A DNA stretch of 64,000 bases from Subdoligranulum variabile (lineage in GTDB: Bacteria > Bacillota > Clostridia > Oscillospirales > Ruminococcaceae), in contig SFOX01000005.1 of assembly GCA_004552305.1 (NCBI GenBank), positions 44,817-108,816 of the forward strand. The letters are read 5' to 3'. The number at the start of each line of letters is the position of its first letter. Positions within the stretch are counted from its first letter, which is position 1. The notes beneath the pieces were generated by a model. It saw only the letters and a program-made list of their open reading frames with translations. It had not been told where the DNA came from and made no database searches. Below, piece by piece: positions 16,907 to 24,730 of this stretch. The position numbers and the translations under genes are program-made.

Positions 16907-18043
16907 ATGGATATTTTTAACAACGCCAAAAAGCTGGGCTTTGGTTTGATGCGTCTGCCCCGGCTGGACCCCAACGATGAGGGCAGCATTGACCTGGAAC
17001 AGACCAAGCAGATGGTGGATACCTTTTTACAGCGCGGCTTTACCTACTTTGACACTGCGTGGATGTACTGCGCCTTCAAGAGCGAGAACGCCGTCAAGGA
17101 AGCGCTGACCTCCCGTCACCCGCGTGAAAGCTACACCCTTGCCACCAAGCTGCACGCGGCGTACATCCACAGCTTGGACGACCGCGACGCCATTTTTAAT
17201 ACCCAGCGCGAAAAGACGGGCGTAGAATATTTTGACTACTACCTGCTGCACGATGTGGGTGCCGAGCATTACGAAATCTACAAAAAGTATGACTGCTTTG
17301 CCTGGATCGCCGAAAAAAAGCGCCAAGGGCTGATCAAGCATATGGGCTTTTCCTTCCACGATACCGCCGAGGTGCTGGATAAAATCCTGACCGAGCATCC
17401 CGAGATGGAGTTTGTGCAGCTGCAGATCAACTACTTGGATTGGGACAGCGAGGGCGTGCAGTCCCGCAAATGCTACGAGGTTGCGACCAAGCACGGCAAG
17501 CCGGTCATCGTGATGGAGCCGGTCAAGGGCGGCACGCTGGCAAAGCTGCCCGCCGCTGCCGAAGCCCTGCTGCGGCAGGCTGACCCCGGCGCGTCCATCC
17601 CCAGCTGGGCGGTACGGTTCGCCGCCAGCCTGCCCAACGTAAAAATGGTGCTTTCGGGTATGAGCAGCACCGAGCAGCTGCTGGACAACACCGGCTATAT
17701 GCAGGATTTTGCACCGCTGACGCAGCAGGAGCAGGCGGTCATTGCGCAGGTGGTGGATATCATCAACGCCAGCATCGCCATACCCTGCACGGGCTGCTCC
17801 TACTGCACGGAAGGGTGCCCCATGCACATTGCCATCCCCAAGTATTTTTCGCTGTACAACGCCGAAATACAGGAATTGAAGGAGAAGGATTTTACCTCCC
17901 AAGGCACCTACTACGGCAACCTGACGCAGACATTCGGCAAGGCGAGCGATTGCATTGCCTGCGGTCAGTGCGAGAGCGTATGCCCGCAGCACCTGCCCAT
18001 CATCGAAAACCTCAAGCGCGTTGCCAAGCAGTTTGAGGCGTAA
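16907..18043 (+). CDS. Aldo/keto reductase with C-terminal 2x[4Fe-4S] ferredoxin domain
   Basis: 378 residues. Residues 1-270 form an aldo/keto reductase barrel (KKLGFGLMRLP, FTYFDTAWMY with the catalytic Asp/Tyr, KLHAAYIH, QLQINYLDW). The tail holds two ferredoxin-like clusters: CTGCSYCTEGCP and CIACGQCESVCP. This architecture is common in anaerobes and probably couples carbonyl reduction to a low-potential electron carrier; the substrate is unknown. The ATG at 16907 is eight bases from GGAGG; an ATG at 16901 is too close. A terminator follows the stop. Confidence 0.88.
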   Translation: MDIFNNAKKLGFGLMRLPRLDPNDEGSIDLEQTKQMVDTFLQRGFTYFDTAWMYCAFKSENAVKEALTSRHPRESYTLATKLHAAYIHSLDDRDAIFNTQREKTGVEYFDYYLLHDVGAEHYEIYKKYDCFAWIAEKKRQGLIKHMGFSFHDTAEVLDKILTEHPEMEFVQLQINYLDWDSEGVQSRKCYEVATKHGKPVIVMEPVKGGTLAKLPAAAEALLRQADPGASIPSWAVRFAASLPNVKMVLSGMSSTEQLLDNTGYMQDFAPLTQQEQAVIAQVVDIINASIAIPCTGCSYCTEGCPMHIAIPKYFSLYNAEIQELKEKDFTSQGTYYGNLTQTFGKASDCIACGQCESVCPQHLPIIENLKRVAKQFEA

Positions 18044-18051
18044 TCACAACC

Positions 18052-18082
18052 AAAAAGGCTGCCGCATTGCGGCAGCCTTTTG
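18052..18082. terminator. Bidirectional terminator between aldo/keto reductase and zinc-ribbon remnant
   Basis: AAAAGGCTGCCGC, loop ATT, GCGGCAGCCTTTT: A residues on the left and T residues on the right allow use in both directions by the two converging genes. Confidence 0.9.
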
Positions 18083-18093
18083 CTGTACCCCTA

Positions 18094-18377
18094 TCAGAAT
18101 TTTCCGCCCGGGCTGCCGCCAAAACCGTCGCTGTCGGTACTCGACCCGCTGGAACTGCTGTCGTCCTTGGCGGGGTCGACCCGGCAATAACTGTGGGGTT
18201 GCCGCAGTAGGGGCAGCTGGTCGCGGCAGTGGCTTCTTTTTGGGCATACAGGGCTTCGATCTCGGCGGTGTCGTAGCTGCTGCCGCAGAAATCACACACC
18301 AGCTTGCCGCTGGCGCCGTTAAAGTGCAGCGGACCGGTACACGCCGGGCATTGATAGTTGGTAAGCTGTGTTGCCAT
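18094..18377 (-). pseudogene. Zinc-ribbon protein remnant (internal deletion and frameshift)
   Basis: Starts well (GAGGTGAC, ATG 18377) with YQCPACTGPLHF and LVCDFCGSSYD, a TFIIB-type zinc ribbon. After ALYAQKE the sequence jumps to ATAATSCPYCGNPTV, a second ribbon that intact relatives carry much farther on, so a segment appears deleted. The frame then breaks: the genuine-looking tail DPAKDDSSSSGSSTDSDGFG continues only in another frame and stops at 18094. Intact relatives are, from memory, about 350 residues. Function unknown. Confidence 0.75.
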
Positions 18378-18722
18378 TATGCGTCACCTCTCTTTCCTTT
18401 GGTTGGCAGCTGCTGTGCCAAATTTCATACTGTCAATAAACCGAATGGGATGATTGCGAACTTTCGGTAGGTTTGTAGGGAACGGTCTTGACTGTTCCGT
18501 GCGGTTTAGCCGATAGTACGATGTATCGAAAAATAGTGCGCCGTTCGGCGCGATTTTATGCGCTGCGCGCAGCCATCGGTACTGCGCCCGCAGGCGCGTT
18601 TCGGAGCGCAACCGCCGCACAGCGGCGGCTCTTGGCACGGAGATAGACACGCGCCCTACATTATCCGGCGCGCGAACGCGCCACCTTCCCCCCAAGGGGG
18701 AAGGCTTTTCCCCGGCACAACA
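18378..18722. repeat. Intergenic region with palindromic repeats
   Basis: No gene. Contains GTAGGGAACGGTCTTGACTGTTCC, split here as GGAACGGTC and GACTGTTCC inverted halves, GCGCCGTTCGGCGCG, GCCGCCGCACAGCGGCGGC-like stems, and CTTCCCCCCAAGGGGGAAGG, shared with 13630-13650. Such modules recur in other gaps of this window. Confidence 0.6.
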
Positions 18723-18757
18723 AAAGAGCGCAGGAACCTTCGTTCCTGCGCTCTTTC
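18723..18757 (-). terminator. Terminator of tRNA-Leu
   Basis: Symmetric AAAGAGCGCAGGAACcttcGTTCCTGCGCTCTTT, lying directly downstream of the minus-strand tRNA (given here as two arms AAAGAGCGCAGGAAC and GTTCCTGCGCTCTTT with a short loop). Confidence 0.9.
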
Positions 18758-18760
18758 CTT

Positions 18761-18844
18761 TGGTGCGGAAGATGGGACTTGAACCCACACGTCATAGACA
18801 CACGCACCTCAAACGTGCCTGTCTGCCGATTCCAGCACTTCCGC
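18761..18844 (-). tRNA. tRNA-Leu (anticodon GAG)
   Basis: 84 nt with encoded CCA. Acceptor GCGGAAG pairs with CTTCCGC. Anticodon stem CACGT/GCGTG encloses loop TTGAGGT, giving GAG for CUU/CUC. A long variable arm (TGTCTATGACG) and T-arm GGGTTCAAGTCCC are as expected for leucine. It has its own promoter and terminator. Confidence 0.96.
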
Positions 18845-18865
18845 ATAGCATTGACTGCAAGGTAG

Positions 18866-18895
18866 ATTCTACCACACCTCGGGTGCAAAAGTCAA
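18866..18895 (-). promoter_or_regulatory. Promoter of tRNA-Leu
   Basis: Minus strand TTGACT (18895-18890), 18-base spacer, TAGAAT (18871-18866), about 22 bases before the mature 5' end. Confidence 0.7.
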
Positions 18896-18945
18896 GCATT
18901 TTTTGCAAAATTTGTACGGCACACGGCGGCTGCCCCAAATATGAC

Positions 18946-19353
18946 GTGCGCGGCGTACCCGGCAACGGTGCCAGCTACGATGTGCAGAAAGAAGCGTTTG
19001 AAAACGGTGCCGACCTGTTGATCGCCACCACCTCCAGCGACGAAATTAACATTCTTGCCTGTATGGTTGCCAAAAAAATTGGCACCCAGCACACCATTGC
19101 CCGTATCCGCAACCCGGAATACGAGCAGCAGCTGCATTTTATGCGTGACGAGCTGGGGCTTTCGATGATCGTCAACCCCGAAAAGACCACCGCGCGCGAA
19201 ATGGCGCGTGTGCTGCGGTTCCCCAGCGCCATCAAGCGCGAGCAATTCTGCCGCCAGCGCTTTGAGCTGATCGAGTACCGCATCACCACCGACAACCCGC
19301 TGGTGGGTATGCCCTTGGCGGATCTTTACCACAATATCCGCGTCAAAATTCTG
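18946..19353 (+). pseudogene. trkA: TrkA (potassium uptake regulatory NAD-binding protein) fragment
   Basis: About 136 codons match the middle of TrkA: GNGASYDVQKEAF, DLLIATTSSDEINILACMVA, HTIARIRNPEY, QLHFMRDELGLSMIVNPE, and NPLVGMPLADL. The N-terminal nucleotide-binding start, about 50 codons, is missing and is replaced by sequence running back into tRNA-Leu. The C-terminal half is replaced by a terminator at 19356. There is no ribosome site. The full protein is about 450 residues, so this is a remnant of a deletion that joined tRNA-Leu to a trkA fragment. Confidence 0.85.
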
Positions 19354-19355
19354 CA

Positions 19356-19381
19356 CCCCGCCTTGGCGGGGTTTTATTTTT
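19356..19381 (+). terminator. Intrinsic terminator closing the trkA fragment
   Basis: CCCCGCC, TT, GGCGGGG, then TTTTATTTTT. It lies 55 bases before the deacetylase start. Confidence 0.9.
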
Positions 19382-19436
19382 GCAGCCCGCCGCATACGCT
19401 GTAGCAAATCCTGTTTGAATCGGGGAGGGCTGTGCC

Positions 19437-20252
19437 GTGCGGCGAAAGAATACCCAGTGTAAAATTCAGCAAAATTGGTTCGTTTTTGCAGCGGCGTTGG
19501 CGCTGCTGGCAGGGGTGGCGCTGACGGCGCACCGGCTCTACCACGCCGAAAATGCCGAAGCCGCCACACCCAACGACTGCTTTGCCGCAGCCGCTGCGCA
19601 AAACCCGGCGCTGCCCAAGATGGTCTGCCTGACCTTTGACGACGGTCCGAGCAAAAACACCGACGCCATCCTGCAAATTCTGGACGAAAACCAGATCCCT
19701 GCCACATGGTTTGTCTGCGCGCAGGATGCAAACGAAGCGTATCTGCCCAAAATCGCGGATATTCTGGCAGCGGGGCATCAGATCGCCTTGCACAGCGCCA
19801 GCCACGAGTACGCCAAAATTTACCGCAGCACCGACGCATTCTGGCGCGATATCGCAGAGTTGAAGGACGCTCTGCGCCCCTACCTTGACCCCGATGCGCT
19901 GGAATGGCTGCGCTTTCCCGGCGGCAGCACCAACACGGTCAGCCACCGGTACGGCGGCAGCGATATAATGAAACGCCTCAAAGCCCAGACCGAGGAGCGG
20001 GGTCTGCATTGGATCGACTGGAACGTCTGCGCCGAGGATGCCACCGCCAGCCACTCAAACGCAGCACAGATTTTGCGCAACATCAAGCGTGAGGCCGAGG
20101 GGCGGGACATCTGCGTGGTGCTGATGCATGACACCAAGTTCACCGGGCAAACCGTGCAGGCGCTGCCGGACATTGTGCAGTATTTTAAGGAGCAGGGCTA
20201 CGCTTTTTGCACGGTGGCGCAGATGGATGCCGCCAAAAATAAAGCGGAATAG
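19437..20252 (+). CDS. Membrane-anchored polysaccharide deacetylase (NodB domain)
   Basis: 271 residues from a GTG start after GGGGAGGG. A single N-terminal hydrophobic segment (residues about 14-32) anchors or exports it. The NodB fold shows motif 1 CLTFDDGPSKNT (catalytic Asp pair), motif 2 ALHSASHEY (metal His), motif 3 LRFPGGSTNT, and a late VLMHDTKFTG. CE4 enzymes of this type remove N-acetyl groups from peptidoglycan or chitin oligomers; the likely substrate here is cell-wall GlcNAc. Monocistronic by appearance. Confidence 0.85.
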   Translation: MRRKNTQCKIQQNWFVFAAALALLAGVALTAHRLYHAENAEAATPNDCFAAAAAQNPALPKMVCLTFDDGPSKNTDAILQILDENQIPATWFVCAQDANEAYLPKIADILAAGHQIALHSASHEYAKIYRSTDAFWRDIAELKDALRPYLDPDALEWLRFPGGSTNTVSHRYGGSDIMKRLKAQTEERGLHWIDWNVCAEDATASHSNAAQILRNIKREAEGRDICVVLMHDTKFTGQTVQALPDIVQYFKEQGYAFCTVAQMDAAKNKAE

Positions 20253-20276
20253 GCTGGAAATGAAACGGATTTTGCG

Positions 20277-20296
20277 GTATACTATACACAGTATAC
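20277..20296. promoter_or_regulatory. Palindromic operator-like site
   Basis: GTATACT (20277-20283) and AGTATAC (20290-20296) form a perfect 7-bp inverted repeat with a six-base spacer. It overlaps a TATACT -10 match and lies 20 bases before a small ORF. Size and symmetry fit a dimeric repressor; none is identified. Confidence 0.5.
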
Positions 20297-20316
20297 AAGA
20301 AAAGAGGGCAACCCTT

Positions 20317-20481
20317 ATGCAGGAACGCAAGACCATCCTCATTGCCGCTGACGGCAGTGGCGATTTTACCACCCTGACCGCCGCCGTGCGCGCCTTCGGC
20401 ACCGTAAACGCGCCGGAAACCCTGCAAAAGCAGCTGGAAAATTTGACTGCGCTGCGTGCAATGTTTGATGTTGAAGGATGA
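20317..20481 (+). pseudogene. Small ORF with a pectinesterase-like N-terminus (probable remnant)
   Basis: 54 residues, ATG after AGAGGGCAACCCTT. The first half, TILIAADGSGDFTTLTAAV, matches the start of pectin methylesterases, which run to about 300 residues; the second half (NAPETLQKQLENLTALRAMF) matches nothing I recognise. Either the gene collapsed by deletion or a small protein kept the motif. The preceding palindromic promoter suggests it was once regulated by a sugar signal. Confidence 0.5.
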
Positions 20482-20558
20482 ACTGCGCAAAATGACCAGA
20501 AAATCCTTGAAATGTAAAACAAAACAGTGTATAATGTGCAAAGCAAGAGGAGAAAGAA

Positions 20559-21101
20559 ATGCGTAAGACCGAAAGTCAAAAAATCGCCCTGTGCGGGGTG
20601 CTGGGGGCGCTGTCTGTCGTGCTGCTGCTGTTGGGCAGTGCGCTGCAGATCGGCACCTACGCAGCCCCGATGCTGGTGTCGTTTTTGCAGATCCCTGTGC
20701 TGGAGGAATACGGCGGCAAATATGCCCTGCTTTTGTACATCACGGTATCCATACTGGCGGTGCTGCTGGTTCCCGAAACGGAACTGGCACTGTTCTACGC
20801 GCTGGTTATGGGGTATTACCCCGTGCTGCGCAAGGCAATGCAGCGGGTAAAAAGCACGCTGCTGCGCTGGATTACCAAGTTCGCGGTGTTCAATGCGGGT
20901 ACGGTGCTGATGTATCTGGTGCTGTTTGCGCTGCTGGGACCTGCCATCCTCAATGAATTGCTGGAGGACGGCACCGGGATGCTGGTGCTGCTTTTGGCGA
21001 TGGGCAATTTCTCCTTCTGGCTGTGCGACCGCGCACTGGCAAGCCTGACCCGGTATTACCACGCGGCGCTGCAGCCCAAACTGAAAAAGAAATTCTTCTG
21101 A
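20559..21101 (+). CDS. Hypothetical integral membrane protein (180 aa)
   Basis: Good start (AAGAGGAGAAAGAA then ATG). Five hydrophobic stretches, roughly residues 10-32, 38-55, 58-85, 105-130 and 140-160, and a basic C-terminus (LKPKLKKKFF-like, LQPKLKKKFF). The opening SQKIALCGVLGALSVVLLLL resembles the start of several small Firmicute transporter-like or ECF S-component-like proteins, but I cannot assign a family. It is 33 bases before the GH13 gene and may be cotranscribed with it. Confidence 0.75.
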   Translation: MRKTESQKIALCGVLGALSVVLLLLGSALQIGTYAAPMLVSFLQIPVLEEYGGKYALLLYITVSILAVLLVPETELALFYALVMGYYPVLRKAMQRVKSTLLRWITKFAVFNAGTVLMYLVLFALLGPAILNELLEDGTGMLVLLLAMGNFSFWLCDRALASLTRYYHAALQPKLKKKFF

Positions 21102-21134
21102 AAAAGAAGTTCTTCCAAAAAAGGAGTCATAGCT

Positions 21135-22454
21135 ATGTGGTACGAGGAAGCCGTTGTCTATCAGATTTATCCGCTGGGGTTGTGCGGCGCGCCGCTGCAA
21201 AACCAAGAGCCGGACGGCACGGATAACCACCGTCTGCTGCGTCTGCTGGATTGGGTGGCGCACATCAAAAAGCTGGGCGCGACCTGCGTGCTGTTCAACC
21301 CCTTGATGGAAAGCGATGCCCACGGCTACGACACCCGCGACTATAACCAAGTGGATCGCCGCCTGGGCAGCAAGCAGGATCTGCAGCAGGTGTGCCGCGC
21401 CCTGCATGATGCGGGCATCCGCGTGCTGTTTGACGGTGTGTTCAACCATGTGGGGCGCGGCTTCTGGGCGTTCAAGGACGTGCAGCAGCGCCGCTGGGAC
21501 AGCCCCTATAAGGACTGGTTCCACATCAGCTTTGACGGCAACACCAATTATAACGACGGCTTCTGGTACGAATCGTGGGAGGGCTGCAACGAGCTGGTCA
21601 AGCTCAACCTGCAAAACCCGCAGGTAAAGCAGCACCTGTTTGACGCTGTGCGCGGCTGGGTGCGCGATTACGACATCGACGGTCTGCGTCTGGACGTGGC
21701 ATACTGCCTTGACCTCGGCTTTTTGGGCGAGCTGCGCGGGCTTGCCAACGGCATCAAGCCCGATTTTGTGCTGGTGGGCGAAACCCTGCACGGAGACTAC
21801 AACCGCTGGGTCAACGACCACGCCTGCCACAGCGTGACCAACTACGAGTGCTACAAGGGGCTGTATTCCAGCTTTAACACCGGCAATATGCACGAGATCA
21901 GCTACAGCTTAAACCGCCAGTTTGGGTCCGAGCCGTGGTGCCTGTACACCGGCAAGCACCTGCTCAGCTTTGTGGATAACCACGATGTAACGCGCATTGC
22001 CACGATTTTGACCGACAAAAACCACGTAAAGCCCGTCTATGGTCTGACCTTTGGTATGCCCGGCGTACCCGCCGTCTACTACGGCAGCGAGTGGGGCATG
22101 GAGGGGGACAAGCGCAACGGTGATCCGACCTTGCGCCCCGCCGTCGAAGCCCCGCAGGAAACCGAACTGACCGCATGGATCGCCGCACTCGCCAAGGCAA
22201 AGACCGGCAGCAAGGCGCTGTGCTACGGCAGCTACCGCAATGTGCTGGTGCAGCCCAAGCAACTGATTTTTGAGCGCTGTGCCGACGGCGAGCGGGTGTT
22301 GGTTGCCATCAACGCCGACGCAAACCCCTTTGATGCCCACTTTGACGCGGGCTGCGGGCGCGCGGTGGACCTGATCGACGGCACCGACCACGACTTTGGC
22401 GGCGGCAGCAAGCTGGAGCCGTACAGCTGCCATTTCTGGAAATGTGAACGGTAA
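21135..22454 (+). CDS. GH13 alpha-amylase family glycosidase
   Basis: 439 residues, cytoplasmic (no signal). The barrel starts EEAVVYQIYPLG. Conserved regions: DGVFNHVG (region I), DGLRLDVAY (nucleophile Asp, region II), LVGETLHG (acid/base Glu, region III) and SFVDNHDVTRI (region IV). Short for the family and without an N-terminal starch-binding domain, it resembles intracellular maltodextrin-degrading enzymes (neopullulanase or maltogenic amylase type). Exact specificity cannot be read. ATG follows AAAAGGAGTCATAGCT. Confidence 0.88.
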   Translation: MWYEEAVVYQIYPLGLCGAPLQNQEPDGTDNHRLLRLLDWVAHIKKLGATCVLFNPLMESDAHGYDTRDYNQVDRRLGSKQDLQQVCRALHDAGIRVLFDGVFNHVGRGFWAFKDVQQRRWDSPYKDWFHISFDGNTNYNDGFWYESWEGCNELVKLNLQNPQVKQHLFDAVRGWVRDYDIDGLRLDVAYCLDLGFLGELRGLANGIKPDFVLVGETLHGDYNRWVNDHACHSVTNYECYKGLYSSFNTGNMHEISYSLNRQFGSEPWCLYTGKHLLSFVDNHDVTRIATILTDKNHVKPVYGLTFGMPGVPAVYYGSEWGMEGDKRNGDPTLRPAVEAPQETELTAWIAALAKAKTGSKALCYGSYRNVLVQPKQLIFERCADGERVLVAINADANPFDAHFDAGCGRAVDLIDGTDHDFGGGSKLEPYSCHFWKCER

Positions 22455-22469
22455 GAAAGAAACTTTGCT

Positions 22470-23249
22470 ATGCATCCGATAAAAATCGTATTCTTTGACA
22501 TTGACGGCACACTGATCGATATGCAGACCAAGCGCATTACCCCTGCCACGCTGGACACCCTGCGCCGTCTGCGCGCGGGCGGGGTCAAAATCTGCCTGGC
22601 AACGGGGCGATCGCCCGTCACGCTGCCGGAGATTCCGGGCATTGCCTTTGATGCGTACATCACCTTCAACGGTTCGCTGTGCTACACCGAAACCGACACG
22701 ATTTTCAGCCAGCCGATTGCCCCCGGCGATGTGCGCACGCTGGTGCGCAACGCCGATGCCTTGGGGCGTCCGGTGGCAGTTGCCACCCGATACAAGCTTG
22801 CCGCCAACGGTGCGGACGAGGATTTGCGCGATTATTTCGCTATAGCCAACGAGGTGCCGCCCATCGTGCAGGATTTTGATGCCCTGTGTGAAACGCAGCA
22901 AATTTACCAGCTGATGCTGGGCTGCCGCAAAAGGGACTACCCGGCTGTTTTGCAGGGGGCGCACGGGGCAAAAATTGCCGCATGGTGGGACCGCGCCGTG
23001 GATGTCATCCCGGCGGGCGGCGGCAAGGGCATCGGCATACAAAAAACGCTTGCCTATTTCGGGCTGACCGCCGCGCAGGCGGCAGCCTTCGGGGACGGCA
23101 ACAACGACTGCGAAATGCTGGACGCCGTGGGGATGGGCGTTGCCATGGGCAATGCCTCGCGGGAATTGAAAGCCCGCGCCGATGCCGTCTGCGGCGATGT
23201 CACGCAGGACGGCATTTACCGGTTTTGCGTGGAAAACCAGTGGATTTAA
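22470..23249 (+). CDS. HAD-superfamily phosphatase, Cof type
   Basis: 259 residues. Motif I FFDIDGTLID (nucleophile Asp), motif II LATGRSPVT, and motif IV GDGNNDCEML near residue 210, with a C2-type cap between; this is the Cof/YidA class that dephosphorylates sugar phosphates or flavin phosphates. It starts 15 bases after the GH13 stop with a weak ribosome site and probably depends on readthrough. The specific substrate is unknown. Confidence 0.88.
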   Translation: MHPIKIVFFDIDGTLIDMQTKRITPATLDTLRRLRAGGVKICLATGRSPVTLPEIPGIAFDAYITFNGSLCYTETDTIFSQPIAPGDVRTLVRNADALGRPVAVATRYKLAANGADEDLRDYFAIANEVPPIVQDFDALCETQQIYQLMLGCRKRDYPAVLQGAHGAKIAAWWDRAVDVIPAGGGKGIGIQKTLAYFGLTAAQAAAFGDGNNDCEMLDAVGMGVAMGNASRELKARADAVCGDVTQDGIYRFCVENQWI

Positions 23250-23261
23250 CGGGCATTACAT

Positions 23262-23302
23262 AAAAAAGGTTTGGACAGGCTTTCGCCTGTCCAAACCTTT
23301 TT
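23262..23302. terminator. Bidirectional terminator between HAD phosphatase and mscL
   Basis: AAAAAAGGTTTGGACAGGC, loop TTTC, GCCTGTCCAAACCTTTTT: shared by the two converging genes. Confidence 0.95.
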
Positions 23303-23317
23303 CTGCTTTTTTTGCAG

Positions 23318-23728
23318 TTACTGTTCGCCGTTGCGCTTTTTCAGCTCTGCCAGAATTTCCGCCAGCAGCTCCTCCTGCGTGGGGGCTTTGGGTGCCTCGG
23401 CGGCTTCGGGGGCGGGTTCCTCCTTTTTGCCCAGCGTCAGCAGCTTGTTCATACCCTTCAGCATCAGGAACAAAACCAGCGCCAGAATCAAAAAGTTGAT
23501 CACCGCCGACACAAACGCGCCGATACCCAAATTGATGTCAAAGGGCAGATGCAGCACGACCTCGCTGAAATCCGCCTTAAACAAAATGCCGATGACGGGG
23601 TTGATGATGTTCTCGGTCAGGGAGGTGACCAGCGCACTGAACGCACCGCCGATCAAAACACCGACTGCCATATCCATCATATTGCCCTTTAACGCAAAGG
23701 CTTTGAACTCATCCAAAAACTTTTTCAT
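23318..23728 (-). CDS. mscL: Large-conductance mechanosensitive channel
   Basis: Homopentameric emergency valve against hypo-osmotic lysis. 136 residues. TM1 GNMMDMAVGVLIGGAF with the pore-lining glycines, then LTENIINPVIG, and TM2 FVSAVINFLILALVLFL; the C-terminal helix is AELKKRN. An acidic/proline stretch (EEPAPEAAEAPKAPTQEE) sits before the final bundle. ATG follows GAGGGATGCCAT. Confidence 0.96.
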   Translation of the reverse strand: MKKFLDEFKAFALKGNMMDMAVGVLIGGAFSALVTSLTENIINPVIGILFKADFSEVVLHLPFDINLGIGAFVSAVINFLILALVLFLMLKGMNKLLTLGKKEEPAPEAAEAPKAPTQEELLAEILAELKKRNGEQ

Positions 23729-23748
23729 ATGGCATCCCTCTGTATCGT

Positions 23749-24567
23749 TTATTTCAGCAGCTTTGCCACGGCGTTGGCAGCGCCGTCCAGATATTCACCG
23801 GCAAACATTTCGATCATACCGGCGTCGGCTTCCTTGGCAAGCTCGGGGTCAATGGGCATTTTTGCCAGCACGGGCAGGGTGTACTTGGCGGCGATCTCGT
23901 CCACATGGCTGTCGCCAAAAACGTTGATATGCTTGCCGCAGTCGGGGCAGACGGCGTAGCTCATATTCTCGACCAGGCCGAGGATGGGTACGTTCATCAT
24001 CTGCGCCATCTGCACGGCTTTGCCCACGATCATACCCACCAGCTCCTGCGGGCTGGACACGATCACAATGCCGTCCACGGGCAGGGTCTGGAACACGGTC
24101 AGCGGCACATCGCCGGTGCCCGGGGGCATATCCACAAACAGGAAATCCACATCCCAAACCACGTCCTGCCAGAACTGCTTGACAGCACCGGCAATCACGG
24201 GACCGCGCCAGACCACGGGGGCTTCGGGGTCATCCAGCAGCAGGTTGATGCTCATCACCTGCACGCCGGTGCGGCTCTCGATGGGGTTGATGCTCTCACC
24301 GTCGCCGGTGGCGGGTCCCTTCACGCCGAACAGGCGGGGGATAGAGGGACCGGTGATGTCGGCATCCAGAACGCCCGCCTTGTAGCCCATACGGCGCATC
24401 GAAACGGCGAGCATGGCGCTGGTCATACTTTTACCTACGCCGCCCTTGCCGGACACAACGCCGATGACCTTTTGGATTCGGCTGTTCTTGTGCGGCGGCT
24501 CGTGGCTCGGCGCGCGGTGATCGCAGTTCGCACTGCAGCTGCCGCAATCGTGCGTACATTCACTCAT
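23749..24567 (-). CDS. Mrp/Nbp35-type iron-sulfur carrier ATPase
   Basis: 272 residues. Loads Fe-S clusters onto target proteins using ATP. A Cys-rich N-terminal tail (CTHDCGSCSANC) precedes the deviant Walker A SGKGGVGKS; DMPPGTGDVPL is the switch motif and CPDCGKH supplies the cluster-bridging CxxC. The ATG at 24567 follows AAAGGAGCAATATAGCA; a longer frame upstream is rejected. Followed 20 bases later by mscL, which is probably cotranscribed. Confidence 0.9.
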   Translation of the reverse strand: MSECTHDCGSCSANCDHRAPSHEPPHKNSRIQKVIGVVSGKGGVGKSMTSAMLAVSMRRMGYKAGVLDADITGPSIPRLFGVKGPATGDGESINPIESRTGVQVMSINLLLDDPEAPVVWRGPVIAGAVKQFWQDVVWDVDFLFVDMPPGTGDVPLTVFQTLPVDGIVIVSSPQELVGMIVGKAVQMAQMMNVPILGLVENMSYAVCPDCGKHINVFGDSHVDEIAAKYTLPVLAKMPIDPELAKEADAGMIEMFAGEYLDGAANAVAKLLK

Positions 24568-24730
24568 TGCTATATTGCTCCTTTTTTGAACGGCAGGCGA
24601 GCCCGCCGCGTTTTTGCATACGCTAATAGTGTAACAAATCCCGGCGCAAAATGCAATACTTACCAAAGGGGAACGCGGCATATTCTGCAAAATCCCGGCA
24701 TACCGTATCGGTAGGGAAGGGGGTGTCCCC

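Noticed and set aside
18760..18945. Extending the trkA fragment ORF leftward through the tRNA
   Set aside because: The frame is open by chance across tRNA-Leu; homology to TrkA begins only near 18946.
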